DNA of 64,000 bases, from positions 1 to 64,000 of the forward strand of contig CAZHEH010000013.1 in NCBI GenBank assembly GCA_964531695.1. The letters are read 5' to 3'. The translations under genes and the position numbers were made by a program. Within the stretch, counting starts at the first letter, position 1. Each line of letters starts with the position of its first letter. This document shows positions 23,967 through 32,112 of the stretch, in pieces. Below the pieces are notes generated by a model. That model was not told the origin of the DNA, searched no databases, and saw only the letters and a list, made by a program, of their open reading frames with translations. This DNA is from JAGXKT01 sp964531695. GTDB lineage: Bacteria > Planctomycetota > Phycisphaerae > SM23-33.

Positions 23967-24455
23967 ATGCCGCAGATGGCCCCGGACGCAGCCAGTGCAT
24001 ATCCGGAATGGATGGATCGCGCGATCGAGCAGGCACGCGAGGCGGAGCGAGCCGGCGACGTGCCGATCGGCGCGGTGATGGTACGCGACGGGCGGATCGT
24101 CGCGGCCGCCCACAATCGGCGGATCATCGACGCCGACCCCACCGCCCATGCCGAGATGCTGGCGATCCGCGCCGCGGCCGCGGCGCTGGGAGACTGGCGG
24201 CTGACCGGCTGCACGCTGGTGGTCACGCTGGAGCCCTGCCCGATGTGCGCGGGCGCGGCCGTGCTGGCGCGGCTGGACCGGCTGGTCTATGGCGCGCCCG
24301 ACCCCAAAGCCGGCGCCGCGGACACGCTGTACCGCATCCCGACCGACGAACGGCTGAACCACCGCGTCGAGGTCGTCGGCGGCGTACGGGCGGAGGAGTG
24401 CGGGGCGCTTCTCCGGGATTTCTTCCGCCGGCAGCGGGCGCTGGGCAAGAAATAG
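23967..24455 (+). CDS. tadA: tRNA adenosine(34) deaminase
   Basis: This 162-aa enzyme converts adenosine to inosine at the wobble position of tRNA-Arg(ACG), a zinc-dependent cytosolic reaction. The catalytic motif H-A-E lies at residues 61-63 and P-C-P-M-C at 90-94, giving zinc ligands H61, C91 and C94 and the proton shuttle E63. Length is typical for TadA (about 150-165). Residue 4 is a second methionine (start at 23976), so the exact start is uncertain by three residues. It is divergent from tRNA-Gln next door. Deaminases acting on cytosine or guanine are less likely because H-A-E and the Y-P/A-H context fit TadA. Confidence 0.92.
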   Translation: MPQMAPDAASAYPEWMDRAIEQAREAERAGDVPIGAVMVRDGRIVAAAHNRRIIDADPTAHAEMLAIRAAAAALGDWRLTGCTLVVTLEPCPMCAGAAVLARLDRLVYGAPDPKAGAADTLYRIPTDERLNHRVEVVGGVRAEECGALLRDFFRRQRALGKK

Positions 24456-24575
24456 GTTTGGCCTTGAGCAAGGCCCTTCGGGGGGGGCAGAATGCGAGCT
24501 TCGCCCTGCCCCGGCCGGCGCGGCCGCCCGGCCTGTTCTGCAGTGATTTCGCGGTCGGAGCCCCAAGGAAAGACC

Positions 24576-25886
24576 ATGACGAAGCGCAGCGACGAGTTGT
24601 TCGAGCAGTTGGCCGAAATCCCCGTAGTTGACGTACACAGCCACATCTCGCGGGACCGGATGCACTCGCCGGGCCTGGACCACTCCCTCTTCTACCACAT
24701 GCTGACGTACGCAATGCGCAGCGCCGGCGCGGACATGGACAAGCTGTGGGCCGGGCCCAAGGACCGGCATACCGCCCCCCGCGACGATTTCGTCCGCATC
24801 TGGCCGATGGTCTCTCAGACCGGCTTCGGCCGCATCCTGAAGGCCATCCTGCGCGATCTATATGATTTCGACGGCCCGTTCACCGAGAAGGGCATCGAGG
24901 AGCTGGACAAAATCTACTCGGAGCGCAACGCCCGCCCGGACTGGCCCAAGCAAGTCCTGCAGAAAGCGAACGTCGTCCGGATCTGCTCCAGCGAGCATAA
25001 CGTCGAGCCCCTCAAGGAGGGCCAGTGGGACGGCAATATCCGCTTCACCATCGAGAAGACGCCCTCCGGCGGCACGCACGAGTACAAGTCGTGGACGGAC
25101 CGCTTCACCGGATTGGGCGAGCGCCTCGGCCGGGAGGTCAAGAGCCGCGCCGACCTGGAGGAGGCGGTCCGGCTCTACTACGACGCCATGTCCTGGCAGG
25201 ACAAGGAGCCCGTCCTTGTGGCGTGGGTCTCCTCGGCCGCCGACTTCACGCCCATCGATGACGGCGAACTGGCACGCCTGCTGACAGGGCTCACCGAGGG
25301 CCGTGAGCCGGGCCAGCTCGAGGCCCGGCTGCTGGAAGGCGCGTTCCTCCGGGCCATCTGCAAGGTCATACGCCGGCATGCCCGCGTGTTCCAGCTCTGC
25401 TACGGCGTTCAGTTCCTCAGCGGCAGCCCGAAGAACCCCATCCAGCGGGCGGCCCCGAGCTTCGCGCAGACCTTCGGGTACCTGTTGGGCGAGTTCCCGG
25501 ATCTGCACTTCAACCTGCTCAACGGGTTCGAGAACGACGATCCGATCTGGTGCGGCCTGTGCCAGGGCTACGGGAACATCTCGCTGACGAGCCATTGGTG
25601 GACGGCCTTCTTCCCCACGGCCATGCACGGGGGGTGGTCTCGCCGGTTCGACATGGTTCCGCTGAACCGCCTGTGCGCCTTCCTGAGCGACGGCTGGAGC
25701 GTGGACTACGTCTACGGGCGGCTCTGGATGACCCGCCGGGTGCTGGCCAACGTGCTGGCCGAGCGGATCGAGCGCGGGCTCATGAACGGCGAGGAGGCCT
25801 TGGCGGCCGCCCGCCGCGTGCTGTTCGAGACGCCGGGCGAGATCTTCCTGCCGGATGAGCGGATCGACCCGTCCGCCGCGTTCTGA
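24576..25886 (+). CDS. Uronate isomerase-like amidohydrolase-superfamily enzyme
   Basis: This 436-aa TIM-barrel protein starts I-P-V-V-D-V-H-S-H-I (14-23), where the H-x-H motif binds metal at the start of the first barrel strand, as in glucuronate isomerase UxaC and relatives. The middle contains D-L-H-F-N-L-L-N-G-F-E-N-D-D and the late W-S-V-D-Y-V-Y region. It may isomerise a hexuronate or act on a related sugar acid, feeding uronates into central metabolism. The start at 24576 has AAGGAAAGACC upstream. It stands alone after tadA on the same strand with a 120-bp gap and has no signal peptide. Sequence identity to true UxaC appears low, so the exact reaction is uncertain. Confidence 0.65.
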   Translation: MTKRSDELFEQLAEIPVVDVHSHISRDRMHSPGLDHSLFYHMLTYAMRSAGADMDKLWAGPKDRHTAPRDDFVRIWPMVSQTGFGRILKAILRDLYDFDGPFTEKGIEELDKIYSERNARPDWPKQVLQKANVVRICSSEHNVEPLKEGQWDGNIRFTIEKTPSGGTHEYKSWTDRFTGLGERLGREVKSRADLEEAVRLYYDAMSWQDKEPVLVAWVSSAADFTPIDDGELARLLTGLTEGREPGQLEARLLEGAFLRAICKVIRRHARVFQLCYGVQFLSGSPKNPIQRAAPSFAQTFGYLLGEFPDLHFNLLNGFENDDPIWCGLCQGYGNISLTSHWWTAFFPTAMHGGWSRRFDMVPLNRLCAFLSDGWSVDYVYGRLWMTRRVLANVLAERIERGLMNGEEALAAARRVLFETPGEIFLPDERIDPSAAF

Positions 25887-25909
25887 TCGGCCCCCGCGCG
25901 AGGTTGGCC

Positions 25910-25937
25910 TTGTCATGGCCGAAGGGCCCGCTATGAT
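25910..25937 (+). promoter_or_regulatory. Promoter of the CNNM/CorC-like gene
   Basis: TTGTCA at 25910-25915 and TATGAT at 25932-25937 are 16 bp apart. Transcription should begin near 25944, leaving about 145 untranslated bases before the GTG at 26091. Confidence 0.55.
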
Positions 25938-26090
25938 AGTATCAGACGCCCTCCGGGCCTCGGGGCGGTTGTCCGACGCGGCGCGTTCGGCGGCCGGACG
26001 CCCTGGCGGCGAAACGCGCTTCCCCGCCGCAAGGGACGGTGGCGGCCCGGCGGGGCGGCGGAAGCGCCCGCATTGGAGTGCACAACAACC

Positions 26091-27362
26091 GTGTATCCCC
26101 TTCTCTGGGTCGTGACGGGTTTGACGGCCCTGTCGTGCTTCTTCGCGCTGAGCAGCTACTCGTTGCGCGCGTATCGGCGCGTGCACCTCGAGGAGTCGCT
26201 CAACGCCGCCAACGGCAAGCAGCGCCTCAAGGACTTCGAAGCCCATCTGCCGGAACTGCGGCTGACGGCCTCCTTCTGCCGCGCGACGGTCAACGTCGCC
26301 CTGGTCGCGGCGCTGCTGTACGCCTTCAAAGCGCCCGCCGCCGGCGTCGGGTCCCTGGCGGCCGCGGGCGGCGTCGCCCTGGCGCTGATCGGCGTGTTCG
26401 GAGTGGCGATCCCCCACGCCTGGGCCGCCCACCTCGGGCAGAAGATCCTCAACGCGACGATGGGCCTGCTGCTCGTGCTGCGCTACGCCCTGTTCCCCGC
26501 GGTCTGGCTGATGAGCGCGCTCGACGTGCCGATCCGCCGCCTGGCGGGCGTCCAGGAAGCCGACGAGGACGAGGCCGGCGAGACCGCCAAGCAGGAAATC
26601 CTCCATGCCGCCACCGAGGGACAGGCCGAGGGTTCCGTCCATCGCGAGGAAGTCCGGATGATCGAGTCGGTCATGGAATTCGGCGAGACCCACGCCGAGG
26701 AGATCATGACGCCGCGGACGGACATCTTCGCCCTGCCGGTCGATACGCCGTGGCGGCAGGCCGCCGAGAGAATCGTCGAGGCCGGACACACCCGCGTGCC
26801 GCTCTACGAGGGCGACATCGACCATATCGTCGGGGTCCTCTACGCCAAGGACATGCTGGGCTACACCGTCCGCGAGAAGCACCCGCCCCTGCGCCGTCTC
26901 ATGCGGAAATGCTACTTCGTGCCGGAGAGCAAGATGCTCGACGCCCTGTTGCGGGAGTTCAAGGCCCGCAAGGTGCATCAGGCGATCGTGCTGGACGAGT
27001 ACGGGGGCACGGCCGGGCTGATCACCATGGAGGACATCCTCGAGGAGATCGTCGGGGACATCTCGGACGAGTACGACCGGGTCGCGCCGGCGCTGATGCG
27101 GAAAATCGACGACCGCACGGCCGAGATCGACGGACGGATGTACGTCGATGATCTGAACGACGCGTTGGGCCTGAGCATTCCCGAGGACGAGGACTACGAT
27201 ACCGCCGCGGGGCTGGTGTTCTCCGAGTTGGGCTACGTCCCGACCGCCGACGAAAGCTGCGAGGCGCATGGGGCGCGGTTCACCGTGCTGGCGGCCGACG
27301 AGCGGCGGATCACCCGGCTGAGGATCGAGGTCCTCGAGCCCCAGAGCACGTCCGAGGTGTAG
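26091..27362 (+). CDS. CNNM/CorC-type membrane protein with CBS domains
   Basis: This 423-aa protein belongs to the HlyC/CorC/CNNM family linked to magnesium or divalent-cation efflux. Four membrane helices occupy residues about 1-145, followed by a CBS pair with E-E-I-M-T-P-R-T-D (about residue 200), R-V-P-L-Y-E-G and D-E-Y-G-G-T-A-G-L-I-T-M-E-D (about 305-318), then a CorC/HlyC C-terminal domain with D-D-L-N-D-A-L-G. The GTG at 26091 is preceded 12 bases upstream by GGAG; an in-frame TTG at 26073 is a weaker alternative. A promoter is visible at 25910-25937. Such genes often occur in pairs in planctomycetes, but only one is here. It is followed by an alpha/alpha-barrel gene 26 bp later. Confidence 0.85.
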   Translation: MYPLLWVVTGLTALSCFFALSSYSLRAYRRVHLEESLNAANGKQRLKDFEAHLPELRLTASFCRATVNVALVAALLYAFKAPAAGVGSLAAAGGVALALIGVFGVAIPHAWAAHLGQKILNATMGLLLVLRYALFPAVWLMSALDVPIRRLAGVQEADEDEAGETAKQEILHAATEGQAEGSVHREEVRMIESVMEFGETHAEEIMTPRTDIFALPVDTPWRQAAERIVEAGHTRVPLYEGDIDHIVGVLYAKDMLGYTVREKHPPLRRLMRKCYFVPESKMLDALLREFKARKVHQAIVLDEYGGTAGLITMEDILEEIVGDISDEYDRVAPALMRKIDDRTAEIDGRMYVDDLNDALGLSIPEDEDYDTAAGLVFSELGYVPTADESCEAHGARFTVLAADERRITRLRIEVLEPQSTSEV

Positions 27363-27388
27363 TTGCCGGCAACCCTGAGGAGTCACGG

Positions 27389-28528
27389 ATGAGCAACCTG
27401 CCGCCGCTCGAATTGAGCCCCCTGCCGGAAGTGGACCTGCGACACCTGTTCGTGCTGACGGACGACACGGGCATGCTTCAGCACGCCACGCACGCCACGC
27501 CGGACCTTCACCACGGCTACTGCACGGACGACAACGCCCGGGCCCTCATCGCCGCCGTGAAGGTCGCCGCCCTGCCGCCCGAAACCTGGGTCGGGAATCA
27601 CGGCTACGCCGAGGACGACCTGCTGATCGCCACGCAGCGCTATCTGGCCTTCCTGGCCTACGCCTACAACCCCGAGGCCGGGCGCTTCCGGAACTTCATG
27701 CAGTACGACCGCACCTGGCTCGAGGAGGTCGGCTCCGAGGACAGCCACGCCCGCACCGTCTGGGCCCTCGGAAAGGTCGTGCGGCTCGCCCCCAACGACG
27801 ACACCCGCGACCTCGCCGAGCGGCTCATGCACCAGGCCATGCCGGCGGCCGAGGGCTTCGCCCACCTTCGACCGTGGGCCTACTCCCTGCTGGGCGTCGA
27901 CGAGTACCTCCGCGCGGGCGAGGGCCGCAACCTGGCCGAGCGCCTGCGGTACGCCCTCGGGCAGCAGCTCTTCGCCCGCTGGAACGAGCACGCCTCGCCG
28001 GACTGGCCCTGGTGGGAGGACTCGCTGACGTGGGGCAACGCCAAGCTGCCGCACGCGATGCTCACGGCCGCGCTGGCCGAGGAGCGCCCCAAGATGCGCG
28101 ACGCCGCCCTCGACGCACTCCGATGGCTGCTCGACGTGCAAACGGGCGAGAGCGGCCAGCTCTCCATCGTCGGCAACCACGGCTGGTACCACCGCGGCGG
28201 CGAGAAGGCGAAGTTCGACCAGCAGCCGATCGAGGCCAAGAGCTTGATCCAGGCCTGTCTGACGGCCGCGGCCGGCACCGGCGACGCCTACTGGACCGAG
28301 CAGGCCGTGCGGTGCTTCGAGTGGTTCGGCGGGCGGAACGACGTCGGCGCGCCGCTGTACAACCCCGACACCGGCGGGGGCCAGGACGGGCTGACCGAGC
28401 ACGGCCCGAACTCCAACCAGGGCGCCGAGTCCACCCTCGCCTACATCATGAGCGTCCTGGAGCTGCACCTCTACGACCGGGCCAGCAAGGGCGAACTCGA
28501 CCTCGCCCCCGCGCCCGTCGTCGGGTAG
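27389..28528 (+). CDS. Alpha/alpha-barrel protein of glycosyltransferase-associated type
   Basis: This 379-aa protein is a helical alpha/alpha-toroid rich in W, H and charged residues. Motifs such as H-G-Y-C-T-D-D-N-A-R (near residue 43), D-S-H-A-R-T-V-W-A-L-G (near 119) and W-P-W-W-E-D-S-L-T-W-G-N-A-K (near 207) recur in a family usually annotated as fused to or beside GT4 glycosyltransferases. It is probably a glycan-active enzyme or domain; the fold is that of many glycosidases. Catalytic residues are not assigned. GAGGAG lies just before the start, 26 bp after the CorC-like gene, so the two may be co-transcribed. It has no signal peptide, suggesting cytosolic action. Confidence 0.6.
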   Translation: MSNLPPLELSPLPEVDLRHLFVLTDDTGMLQHATHATPDLHHGYCTDDNARALIAAVKVAALPPETWVGNHGYAEDDLLIATQRYLAFLAYAYNPEAGRFRNFMQYDRTWLEEVGSEDSHARTVWALGKVVRLAPNDDTRDLAERLMHQAMPAAEGFAHLRPWAYSLLGVDEYLRAGEGRNLAERLRYALGQQLFARWNEHASPDWPWWEDSLTWGNAKLPHAMLTAALAEERPKMRDAALDALRWLLDVQTGESGQLSIVGNHGWYHRGGEKAKFDQQPIEAKSLIQACLTAAAGTGDAYWTEQAVRCFEWFGGRNDVGAPLYNPDTGGGQDGLTEHGPNSNQGAESTLAYIMSVLELHLYDRASKGELDLAPAPVVG

Positions 28529-28628
28529 ACCGCCCTCCTCACCACGGAGACCCCGCAGCCGCACGCAATGCGGGCGACACCGGCACCCGGCGCCTTACAC
28601 GCCGGCGCCCGATCCAAGGGAGGGGAGG

Positions 28629-28712
28629 AAAAAGGGGACAGGCAACTTTTCCGTTCCTCCCGTCATGCCGTTTGGTGGGATGCGGTTACGGAAAAGCTGC
28701 CTGTCCCCTTTT
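28629..28712. repeat. GGGGACAGGC-type palindromic repeat, copy 2
   Basis: The left arm AAAAGGGGACAGGCA begins at 28630 and runs to TTTTCC at 28652. The right arm, 28690-28712, is its inverted copy with a single difference (22 of 23 positions). The 37-bp centre is different from the arms. It supplies the final residues and stop codon of the gene at 28686-29837. Confidence 0.7.
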
Positions 28713-29837
28713 AGTCAAGGCCTCATCGCGTTTCCCGAAGACGAAGCAATTGAGCCGATCGCTCCACTCGGGGCGAGCATCGCCCTTCTCGTCCAGATAC
28801 GCAAGCAGATCGTCCCGCGTCCGCCCTTGGAAGCAGTCGTGCTGCGCAGCTTCCTCACGGAATGCCCGCAAATGCGCGGCGACTTCCTTATTGCTTACAT
28901 TCTCCAGCATCCAAGTTACGAACATCGGGTCGGGACTCGGCCGGAACAATGTCATCGCGCTCCATAGTTCCCACTCGGAACACTCCCGGAGCACGAGAAC
29001 GGATGCGTCATAGTCTCGGTCGTTTTCAGCGACGGCCAGAGCTGCTTGGCAATCTCGCCGCTCGGCCAGCAGATCAACTACGTCCTTCCGGATAACTGGA
29101 TCTGGCAGCCGCATGCCCTGGATAACCATTAAGCTGATCTGGCCGGCGACTACGCCCTCGGGATCGGCCTGGGCAGCATCTATCGCATCCCTGGTGCCCC
29201 ATTGCAGCAGACTCACTGTGGCATACTCGGTCACGAATTGGCGCATAACGCCTGTTGCGTCCAATCCCAACTCGCCTTCCCGGATGGCCCGAAGCATGTC
29301 TCGCGCCCAGGTACCGCGGGCGTGCCCGAGGGCCATTGCAAGACTTCGCGCATCGTCTTCTGACCTCTGCCCCAGGCGGACCAGAGCATCACGGCACGCG
29401 GGGCTGCCGCACAGGACGAGCGCAACCATCCGCTTATGGCGACGTACGGAATCGGGCAATCCGGCGACCAGCTCAGCGAATTCCTCACCACGGCCAAGCG
29501 ATCGGAAGACCATGCCCGCGAGCAGAAGGTCCTCTCCCCGTTCGGCTCGCGACTCCAGCGCCGTCACCTCTTCACTGTCCAGAGCCACACGGCCATCCGA
29601 GAGATAGCGCCACGCATCCCGCGAGTCGATACTCTCAGAAGACAGACAGGAGTCTAGGTAGCGAAGCGGAAAACGCACGTTGCCGGGGTCAATGCCTGCA
29701 TCGCCTGGGGGTGTTCCGCCTTTGCTGTCTTCGTGATAATCCTTGCAGTTCAGCCTCGCCCCAACGGCCAATGCCAGAAGCAACGGGCATCCAATAAGCA
29801 ACAAGGCAGTCACGCGCCGCATACGATGCATCGCCAT
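28686..29837 (-). CDS. Secreted or membrane-anchored protein of unknown function with a repeat-derived C terminus
   Basis: This 383-aa protein has an N-terminal hydrophobic segment (about residues 7-26) before C-K-D-Y, so export is likely. The rest is helical and rich in alternating charged residues, perhaps of TPR/HEAT-like character; I do not recognise a family. The start at 29837 was chosen because AGGTGA lies five bases upstream. The final residues A-L-T-K-R-G-Q-A-A-F-P are a direct translation of the GGGGACAGGC repeat at 28629-28712, meaning that the element has replaced the original 3' end. GC content is somewhat lower than in its neighbours. Confidence 0.6.
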   Translation of the reverse strand: MAMHRMRRVTALLLIGCPLLLALAVGARLNCKDYHEDSKGGTPPGDAGIDPGNVRFPLRYLDSCLSSESIDSRDAWRYLSDGRVALDSEEVTALESRAERGEDLLLAGMVFRSLGRGEEFAELVAGLPDSVRRHKRMVALVLCGSPACRDALVRLGQRSEDDARSLAMALGHARGTWARDMLRAIREGELGLDATGVMRQFVTEYATVSLLQWGTRDAIDAAQADPEGVVAGQISLMVIQGMRLPDPVIRKDVVDLLAERRDCQAALAVAENDRDYDASVLVLRECSEWELWSAMTLFRPSPDPMFVTWMLENVSNKEVAAHLRAFREEAAQHDCFQGRTRDDLLAYLDEKGDARPEWSDRLNCFVFGKRDEALTKRGQAAFP

Positions 29838-29890
29838 CGCCGTCACCTATGCCTTTTCTTAAGGGCGTTTCCGCTCACTCAGTCAGTAGG

Positions 29891-29912
29891 GCGTGCAAGC
29901 TGGCTTGCACGC
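29891..29912. repeat. Perfect 22-bp palindrome
   Basis: GCGTGCAAGC and GCTTGCACGC are perfect inverted copies separated by TG. It may be a REP-type element end or a protein-binding site; no matching partner is seen nearby. Confidence 0.5.
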
Positions 29913-30019
29913 GCAACGTACACGTCCCACGCTTCCCGAATGAATCATTCCAGAAGCATTCCGCGCGGCCCGGCGGGTCGATCCGTCCGGGCATCCCGGA
30001 GCCGCGATACTGGGGTTGG

Positions 30020-30235
30020 GGCTATCCGGGGACACATAACCTGTTTCTCCTTCTTCGGCTTCCGCTTGCGCTTCTTGGGCACAAGGTTCCGGCCCAGCGG
30101 CCGCCCCACGTGCTGCAGGAATGAGAGCTCGCCAGGAGGCCTGCCCGTACTCGTGGAGACGAAGCGATGCTGCACGGCCCGCTTCGTCCTCAGCCCGCAG
30201 ATACTCGCGCCAGGTACACACCCACCCGGCCGGGA
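30020..30235 (-). pseudogene. Decayed REP-associated tyrosine transposase (RAYT) C-terminal fragment
   Basis: On the minus strand one frame reads C-T-W-R-E-Y-L-R-A-E-D-E-A (about 30220-30185), and after a frameshift another reads V-S-T-S-T-G-R-P-P-G-E-L-S-F-L-Q (about 30165-30115) followed by G-R-N-L-V-P-K-K-R-K-R-K-P-K-K. R-E-Y-L, T-G-R-P-x-G-x-x-x-F and the basic K-R-K tail are hallmarks of the C terminus of IS200-like RAYT transposases. The GGGGACACATAACC sequence at 30030-30043, just outside the fragment, fits a REP end. The 5' part with the catalytic H-x-H and tyrosine is missing. Confidence 0.55.
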
Positions 30236-30537
30236 CGCTTGTCCGGCCGTAGCCGCCAGGCGAGGCGGATACCGCTTCAGCGGGTCGGCGTCCTGTCCCT
30301 TGCGGACCTCGAGGGGCTGTGCCGGGGGCGCGCAGGTCGGTCGGCCTTGGGCGAAGCCCCGAGATGACGCGTTCCCCATCACGGCCGGGGATTATCCCGC
30401 GCACGGCCGGAATCGGCAAGTGGCAACCGCGGCCGCGCGGGCACGGGCGTGAGGATACGCCCGGGGCACCCGGCTGCTCACGGCCACGGCGCGCGCCGCT
30501 GATGCAGTCGGCCGGCCCAGCCGCTATCCTGTGTTGT

Positions 30538-31287
30538 ATGCGGCAGCGCGACGCGGCCATCTGCATTCGGACGACGGACTACAGCGAGACCTCGCAGGTC
30601 GTGCACTTCCTGACGCGCACGGCCGGGGCGGTCCGGCTGATCGCCAAGGGCTCCAAGCGCGCCAAGAGCAAGACGGGCGGCGCCATCGACCTCCTGGCCG
30701 AGGGCGACCTGGTGTACACGGCCAAGTCGAGCGACGCGCTCGGAACGCTCATCGAGTTCAGCGAGTCCGTCTCGCACCGGCCGCTCCGGGCCAACGCGGT
30801 CCGCCTGAACACGGCCCTGTACATGATCGAGCTGGCGGGCGAGCTGATCCCCCTCGGCGACCCGCACCCGGAATCGTTCGACCTGCTCCACAACGCCCTG
30901 GCCCGCCTCGCCCAGCCGGACGCCCCCCTCCCGGCCGTGCTGGCGTACTACCAGTGGCGGCTGCTCCGCCAAGCGGGCCTGCTGGGCGACCTGTCGGCGT
31001 GCGTGGCCTGCGGACAGCCCGCGGCCGCGGCGAGCGGGCGGCGAGAGGCGTGGTTCTCATCGCGGCTCGGCGGGCTGCTCTGCCGGGATTGCGAACCCGC
31101 GGCCGGCGACAAGCACCGGCTGGACGGCGCCGCACTGGCCGGGCTGGCGGCGCTGGCGGCGGCCGAGTCCGGCCGGAAGGTCGCGCTGCCCGACGCGCAG
31201 GCGACCGCCGTCAACCGGCTGCTCGGCTACCACGTGCGGGAGCAGCTCGGCAAGCCGCTGCGCATGGCGCGGCACGTGATCGGCTAG
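30538..31287 (+). CDS. recO: DNA repair protein RecO
   Basis: This 249-aa protein acts in RecFOR recombinational repair, helping load RecA on gapped DNA and binding single-strand binding protein. An N-terminal OB fold begins at T-D-Y-S-E-T-S-Q (13-20). A zinc-finger-like group occurs at C155-x2-C158 and C182-x2-C185. The length is typical (about 230-260). The start was placed at 30538, because a -10-like TATCCT at 30525-30530 would initiate transcription right at the ATG, which suggests a leaderless message. In-frame ATGs upstream lie in the transposase relic region and are unlikely. The SufC gene follows on the same strand after 72 bp with its own probable promoter. Confidence 0.9.
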   Translation: MRQRDAAICIRTTDYSETSQVVHFLTRTAGAVRLIAKGSKRAKSKTGGAIDLLAEGDLVYTAKSSDALGTLIEFSESVSHRPLRANAVRLNTALYMIELAGELIPLGDPHPESFDLLHNALARLAQPDAPLPAVLAYYQWRLLRQAGLLGDLSACVACGQPAAAASGRREAWFSSRLGGLLCRDCEPAAGDKHRLDGAALAGLAALAAAESGRKVALPDAQATAVNRLLGYHVREQLGKPLRMARHVIG

Positions 31288-31304
31288 GGACGCGCACTTT
31301 GCCA

Positions 31305-31332
31305 TTGCCTCCGGGCGGGCACGGCCTAGCAT
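31305..31332 (+). promoter_or_regulatory. Probable promoter of the sufC-sufB pair
   Basis: TTGCCT (31305-31310) and TAGCAT (31327-31332) are 16 bp apart. TAGCAT also serves as a -10-like box upstream of hisI (63389-63394). Transcription would begin about 20 bases before the sufC ATG. Confidence 0.45.
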
Positions 31333-31359
31333 TGTTCCCGGGGGAGACGAGGTGACACG

Positions 31360-32094
31360 ATGGGACTGCTGGAAGTACAAGACCTGCGGCTGTCGCTCAA
31401 CGGCAGCGACATCCTCAACGGGCTGGACCTGGACCTCTGGCCGGGCTACGTGCACGCGATCGTCGGCCCGAACGGCGCCGGCAAGAGCACGCTGGCCTTC
31501 ACGATCATGGGCCTGGAGGGCTACCGGCACTACGAGGGCGACATCCGCTTCGAGGGCCGATCGCTCAAGGACCTGAGCATCGACGAGCGGGCCCGGCTCG
31601 GCATGACGCTCGGCTGGCAGGAGCCCGCGCGGTTCGAAGGGCTGAGCATGCGGCGGTTCATCGGCGCCGCGGCGCGGGAAGCCGGCGAGGACGCCGTGGC
31701 AGCCGCCCTGACGAAGGTCGGCCTCGCCCCGCTGCGCTACATGGGCCGCGCCGTGGACCGGACGCTCAGCGGCGGCGAGCGGAAGAAGGTCGAGCTCGCG
31801 TCGATCCTGGCCATGGGCCCCAAGCTCGTGCTGCTGGACGAGCCGGACAGCGGCATCGACGTCGAGAGCTTGCAGCGCATCCGCGAGGCGATCGACCTGC
31901 TCCGCGAGCAGGGCTCGACCGTCGTGCTGATTACCCACAGCATGGAGGTGCTTTCGTGGGCCCAGCACGCCTTCCTCGTCTGCTGCGGCAAGATCGTCGA
32001 CAAGGGCGTCACCGACGAGATCACCCCCTACTTCCGCGACAAGTGCATCCCCTGCGGCCACAAGAACGCCCCGACCATGGCCGAGCTGCAATGA
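31360..32094 (+). CDS. sufC: SufC-like Fe-S cluster assembly ATPase
   Basis: This 244-aa ATPase matches SufC. It has Walker A G-P-N-G-A-G-K-S-T (36-44), the signature L-S-G-G-E-R-K-K (136-143) and Walker B L-V-L-L-D-E-P-D-S-G-I-D (157-168). SufC powers the SufB/D scaffold for iron-sulfur cluster assembly in the cytosol. The C-terminal tail carries C-I-P-C-G-H (229-234), a possible metal-binding motif not present in E. coli SufC. RBS GAGGTGA lies upstream. The partner gene follows after 18 bp. No sufS, sufE, sufD or sufU is nearby, so this is the minimal SufC/SufB organisation also found in archaea, sometimes named SMS. The archaeal parallel is from established knowledge. Confidence 0.85.
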   Translation: MGLLEVQDLRLSLNGSDILNGLDLDLWPGYVHAIVGPNGAGKSTLAFTIMGLEGYRHYEGDIRFEGRSLKDLSIDERARLGMTLGWQEPARFEGLSMRRFIGAAAREAGEDAVAAALTKVGLAPLRYMGRAVDRTLSGGERKKVELASILAMGPKLVLLDEPDSGIDVESLQRIREAIDLLREQGSTVVLITHSMEVLSWAQHAFLVCCGKIVDKGVTDEITPYFRDKCIPCGHKNAPTMAELQ

Positions 32095-32112
32095 GAACCA
32101 AGAGGCCGAACC

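Larger units (their letters stand above)
29838..30537. other. Intergenic zone upstream of recO with a transposase relic
   Basis: No intact gene is supported over about 700 bp. It contains a perfect palindrome (29891-29912) and a decayed REP-associated transposase fragment (about 30020-30235), both listed. A -10-like TATCCT at 30525-30530 lies 7 bases before the recO start. Confidence 0.5.

Noticed and set aside
29849..30500. Several open frames in the recO upstream region
   Set aside because: None has a ribosome-binding site with a convincing protein; the recognisable part is a frameshifted RAYT relic.
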